From positions 124,001-188,000 of the forward strand of contig CAWUHX010000359.1 in NCBI GenBank assembly GCA_963922205.1: 64,000 nucleotides of DNA, given 5' to 3'. The DNA comes from Romanomermis culicivorax (taxonomy: Eukaryota; Nematoda; Enoplea; Mermithida; Mermithidae). Of the stretch, positions 62,034 through 64,000 are shown piece after piece. The first letter of the stretch is position 1. Each line of letters starts with the position of its first letter. The position numbers and the translations under genes are program-made. The notes under the pieces were generated by a model that did not search any database, was not told the DNA's origin, and saw only the letters and a program-made list of their open reading frames with translations.

Positions 62034-64000
62034 TTATTGTTGCTGCCCGCCGCCTTGCTGCTGGCCTTGTTGATGACCTCTGCGACCTCGGAATGCTAGG
62101 GTGTTGTCCTCGGTATATACCTCGGCCACCAACATAACCAGCTCTGCCCCTGTTCGGATTGTTAAAATAAAACTGGCCTGGGTGGGCACCCCTTCAATGT
62201 CCTCCACGAGCTCCCCTAGCACCTTGTGGATGCTGTATAGGTTGCTGTTGTTTCCGAATGGTTCCAGAGGCTTGCCCAGTGCCAGTACTGGGGCCAACTT
62301 AGACCTGGTTGGCTATACCAACCGTGGCTCCTTGACCACCAGTTTGACTACTTGCGAGTCCGGGTGCCCGAAAGGTCTGTCCCCCATCATTCTGAACTTT
62401 GCTAAATTTAGCAGTAGTCGGAGGACTTGGGCTACCTGACCTTTTGACATCCATCTCCGCCGCTTGTTGACTGTAATTATACATCACCAAGCGATAGGCA
62501 GTCTTAAAAACATCCGAAGCAGTGGCACTCCGATATTCCTGTAACAGCATGATGTTTGCAAACACTTTGGCTGAGACTGATCGTTTACCGATCTGCTCAG
62601 CTGTAAGTGGCGCATAGTCAAGCATAAGGAATATCATCATACACAAGTATCTGACTGCTGTAAATACGACACTCACTCAATATTCCGTGAGCCATTCAAG
62701 AACAATTTCATGAATGATTCTATCCCATAGTGGCTCTGGAATATTTCGCGAATCGTATAAAAATCCTCCTTGGACATCAAACTGTGGCTGATACAGTTTG
62801 TATATAGTCCTGACTGCTTTATTGACCATCAGCCAAATCTCTGGATCTTCAAACTGCTCGTCGCAGAAATAATTAGCCAATTCCGGTGTAGCAAAAGAAA
62901 TTGGACCTCTGGCTCTACTTTTATCTTTGGTAACTTGCCAAAAATCCAACAATACATCCCCGAATAATTCCACCGTCATTTCTGGTGTTTGTTGATTTGG
63001 GTCAACAGTAACCAGAGTTAACGGCTTTATCTTTCCTGGTGTAAAGATTTGAACTTTTTGTCCTGCAACCTGTGGCTTGCTAGGAGCTCCCTGCACCTTA
63101 GGCTGACACCGTCCGGAGTCCGTAGCCTGGGACACAAATTGCATGGACTGACTCGTTGCCATAGATGAAGTATCTGTAGAGACAGTCTGGGACATAGGAG
63201 TAGTTGAACATACGGTGGTCACTGATACCATTGCTGAAGCCGGAGCAGAAGTTTTGGCAGGTTTCGGCTGCGTAACCTTTGCAGGCTGCGCAATTGCCTT
63301 TTCTACCTTTTTCTTCTCCTGACGGGCTTTTGTTTTTCGTTTCTTTTTCAAGTTAACGAAAATTTGCCTATCATTCAAACCTTTTATTTTCATATTTCTT
63401 ATTGCCTCAGCAGTATAGTATCGGGGAACACCTTCTTTATCCCAGGTCAAGGCTAAGACTTGAATTTCCTTATCTTCTTCAGCCAGCCGGGCCGCTAGCT
63501 CTTGTGGTGTTTCCACCACAGTATGGCTAGGTGTCCCTGCTGTCTGTTCCTCCTCCTTCTTTTTTACACCTTTGGCATCCATGTATTTGCTAATATAGGC
63601 TTGCTCATACACGTTCTGCTCATCCTGGGCAATCGGAATTTCTTCCGACTGCGCTTGACTTTCTACGCTGGACAAGTACTGACTCCCATCCATAGATGTT
63701 TGTATCACTTGTGGCGTAGGTAAGCCAGGCGGCAGTGGCAGCATTTCCGTCTGCAGCTGCGTCACAACTTGTGGTTGGGGTTGCAACTGGGTGACAGAAG
63801 ATGCTGTCATCGCAGATTCGGCTACTTGGGGGTCAGCGATCGAAATATACAATAATGCGTCTTCATCGTCAACCTCCTTGCAGCTTTCCTCTCCCAGGAG
63901 TGCGGAATTATCCTCATCCTCACTCTCAAATTCCATGACGTCCTCATCCACTAGACCCGACTGAACTGTGGGTTCATTATCAGGGTCAAGTATATCGGAT
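62034..64000 (-). CDS. Pro/Gln-rich ORF region of the right-edge LTR-type fossil
   Basis: The coding region is open to the window edge on the minus strand. It starts with an acidic stretch (EFESEDEDN), followed by a Gln/Pro-rich segment, a Lys/Arg-rich patch (LKKKRKTKARQEKKK), a Thr/Ser/Pro-rich linker, a helix-rich folded-looking part with many aromatics (FCDEQFEDPEIW, IYKLYQ) and a tail ending in Gly/Gln (GHQQGQQQGGGQQQ). No zinc knuckle, protease or polymerase motif is visible. It looks broken in about two places. It is attributed to an LTR-type element from the LTR-like end at 60,932-61,124. The family is not recognised. It could be a Gag-like nucleoprotein. Confidence 0.45.

Overview
This is nuclear DNA from an invertebrate animal, AT-rich and crowded with transposons. 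The animal origin follows from a complete, heavily intron-split Na,K-ATPase alpha gene and a second spliced gene of the LicD/fukutin-related family. Introns are short to medium and mostly end in TTTTCAG or similar. A nematode or another small ecdysozoan would fit, but the sequence alone does not settle the phylum.

Layout. 1-1936: the 3' end of an LTR-type fossil (an ORF of unknown function open to the window edge, a polypurine tract and a putative LTR). 3081-16398 (minus): Na,K-ATPase alpha in 20 exons whose lengths sum to a multiple of 3 (1,112 codons plus stop). Its introns hold a Harbinger-like MITE, a tRNA-Ala-like sequence and dispersed repeats, and one intron has an AT...AG boundary. 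16.4-35.7 kb: no host gene seen. It holds MITEs, two CAG-flanked Harbinger-type elements (one with a broken Myb/SANT gene), several fold-back-like elements and a young gag-only LTR retroelement (29,868-33,915) with two 777-bp LTRs. 35,797-44,479 (minus): LicD-family gene in two exons separated by a 7.95-kb intron filled almost end to end with transposons. 44.5-54.7 kb: MITEs, a nested fold-back pair and satellite-like tandem repeats. 54,754-60,336: a Polinton-type protein-primed DNA polymerase B gene (minus) facing a small divergent gene (plus) that encodes a copy of the polymerase N-terminal domain. 60,932-64,000 (minus): the 3' part of another LTR-type fossil with an unknown Pro/Gln-rich ORF, running off the window.

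The recurring theme is a set of at least eight terminal-inverted-repeat elements. Each carries its own short 'word' repeated many times inside both ends in mirrored orientation, and they are often inserted into or beside one another. Three have target duplications of 3 bp (TAA, CAG, CAG), and one carries a Myb/SANT remnant. Both points suggest PIF/Harbinger or Harbinger-driven elements, while the arrays recall fold-back elements.

The two host genes are not functionally linked: one is a plasma-membrane cation pump and the other a probable Golgi glycan phosphotransferase. All calls are by eye. No database search was run.
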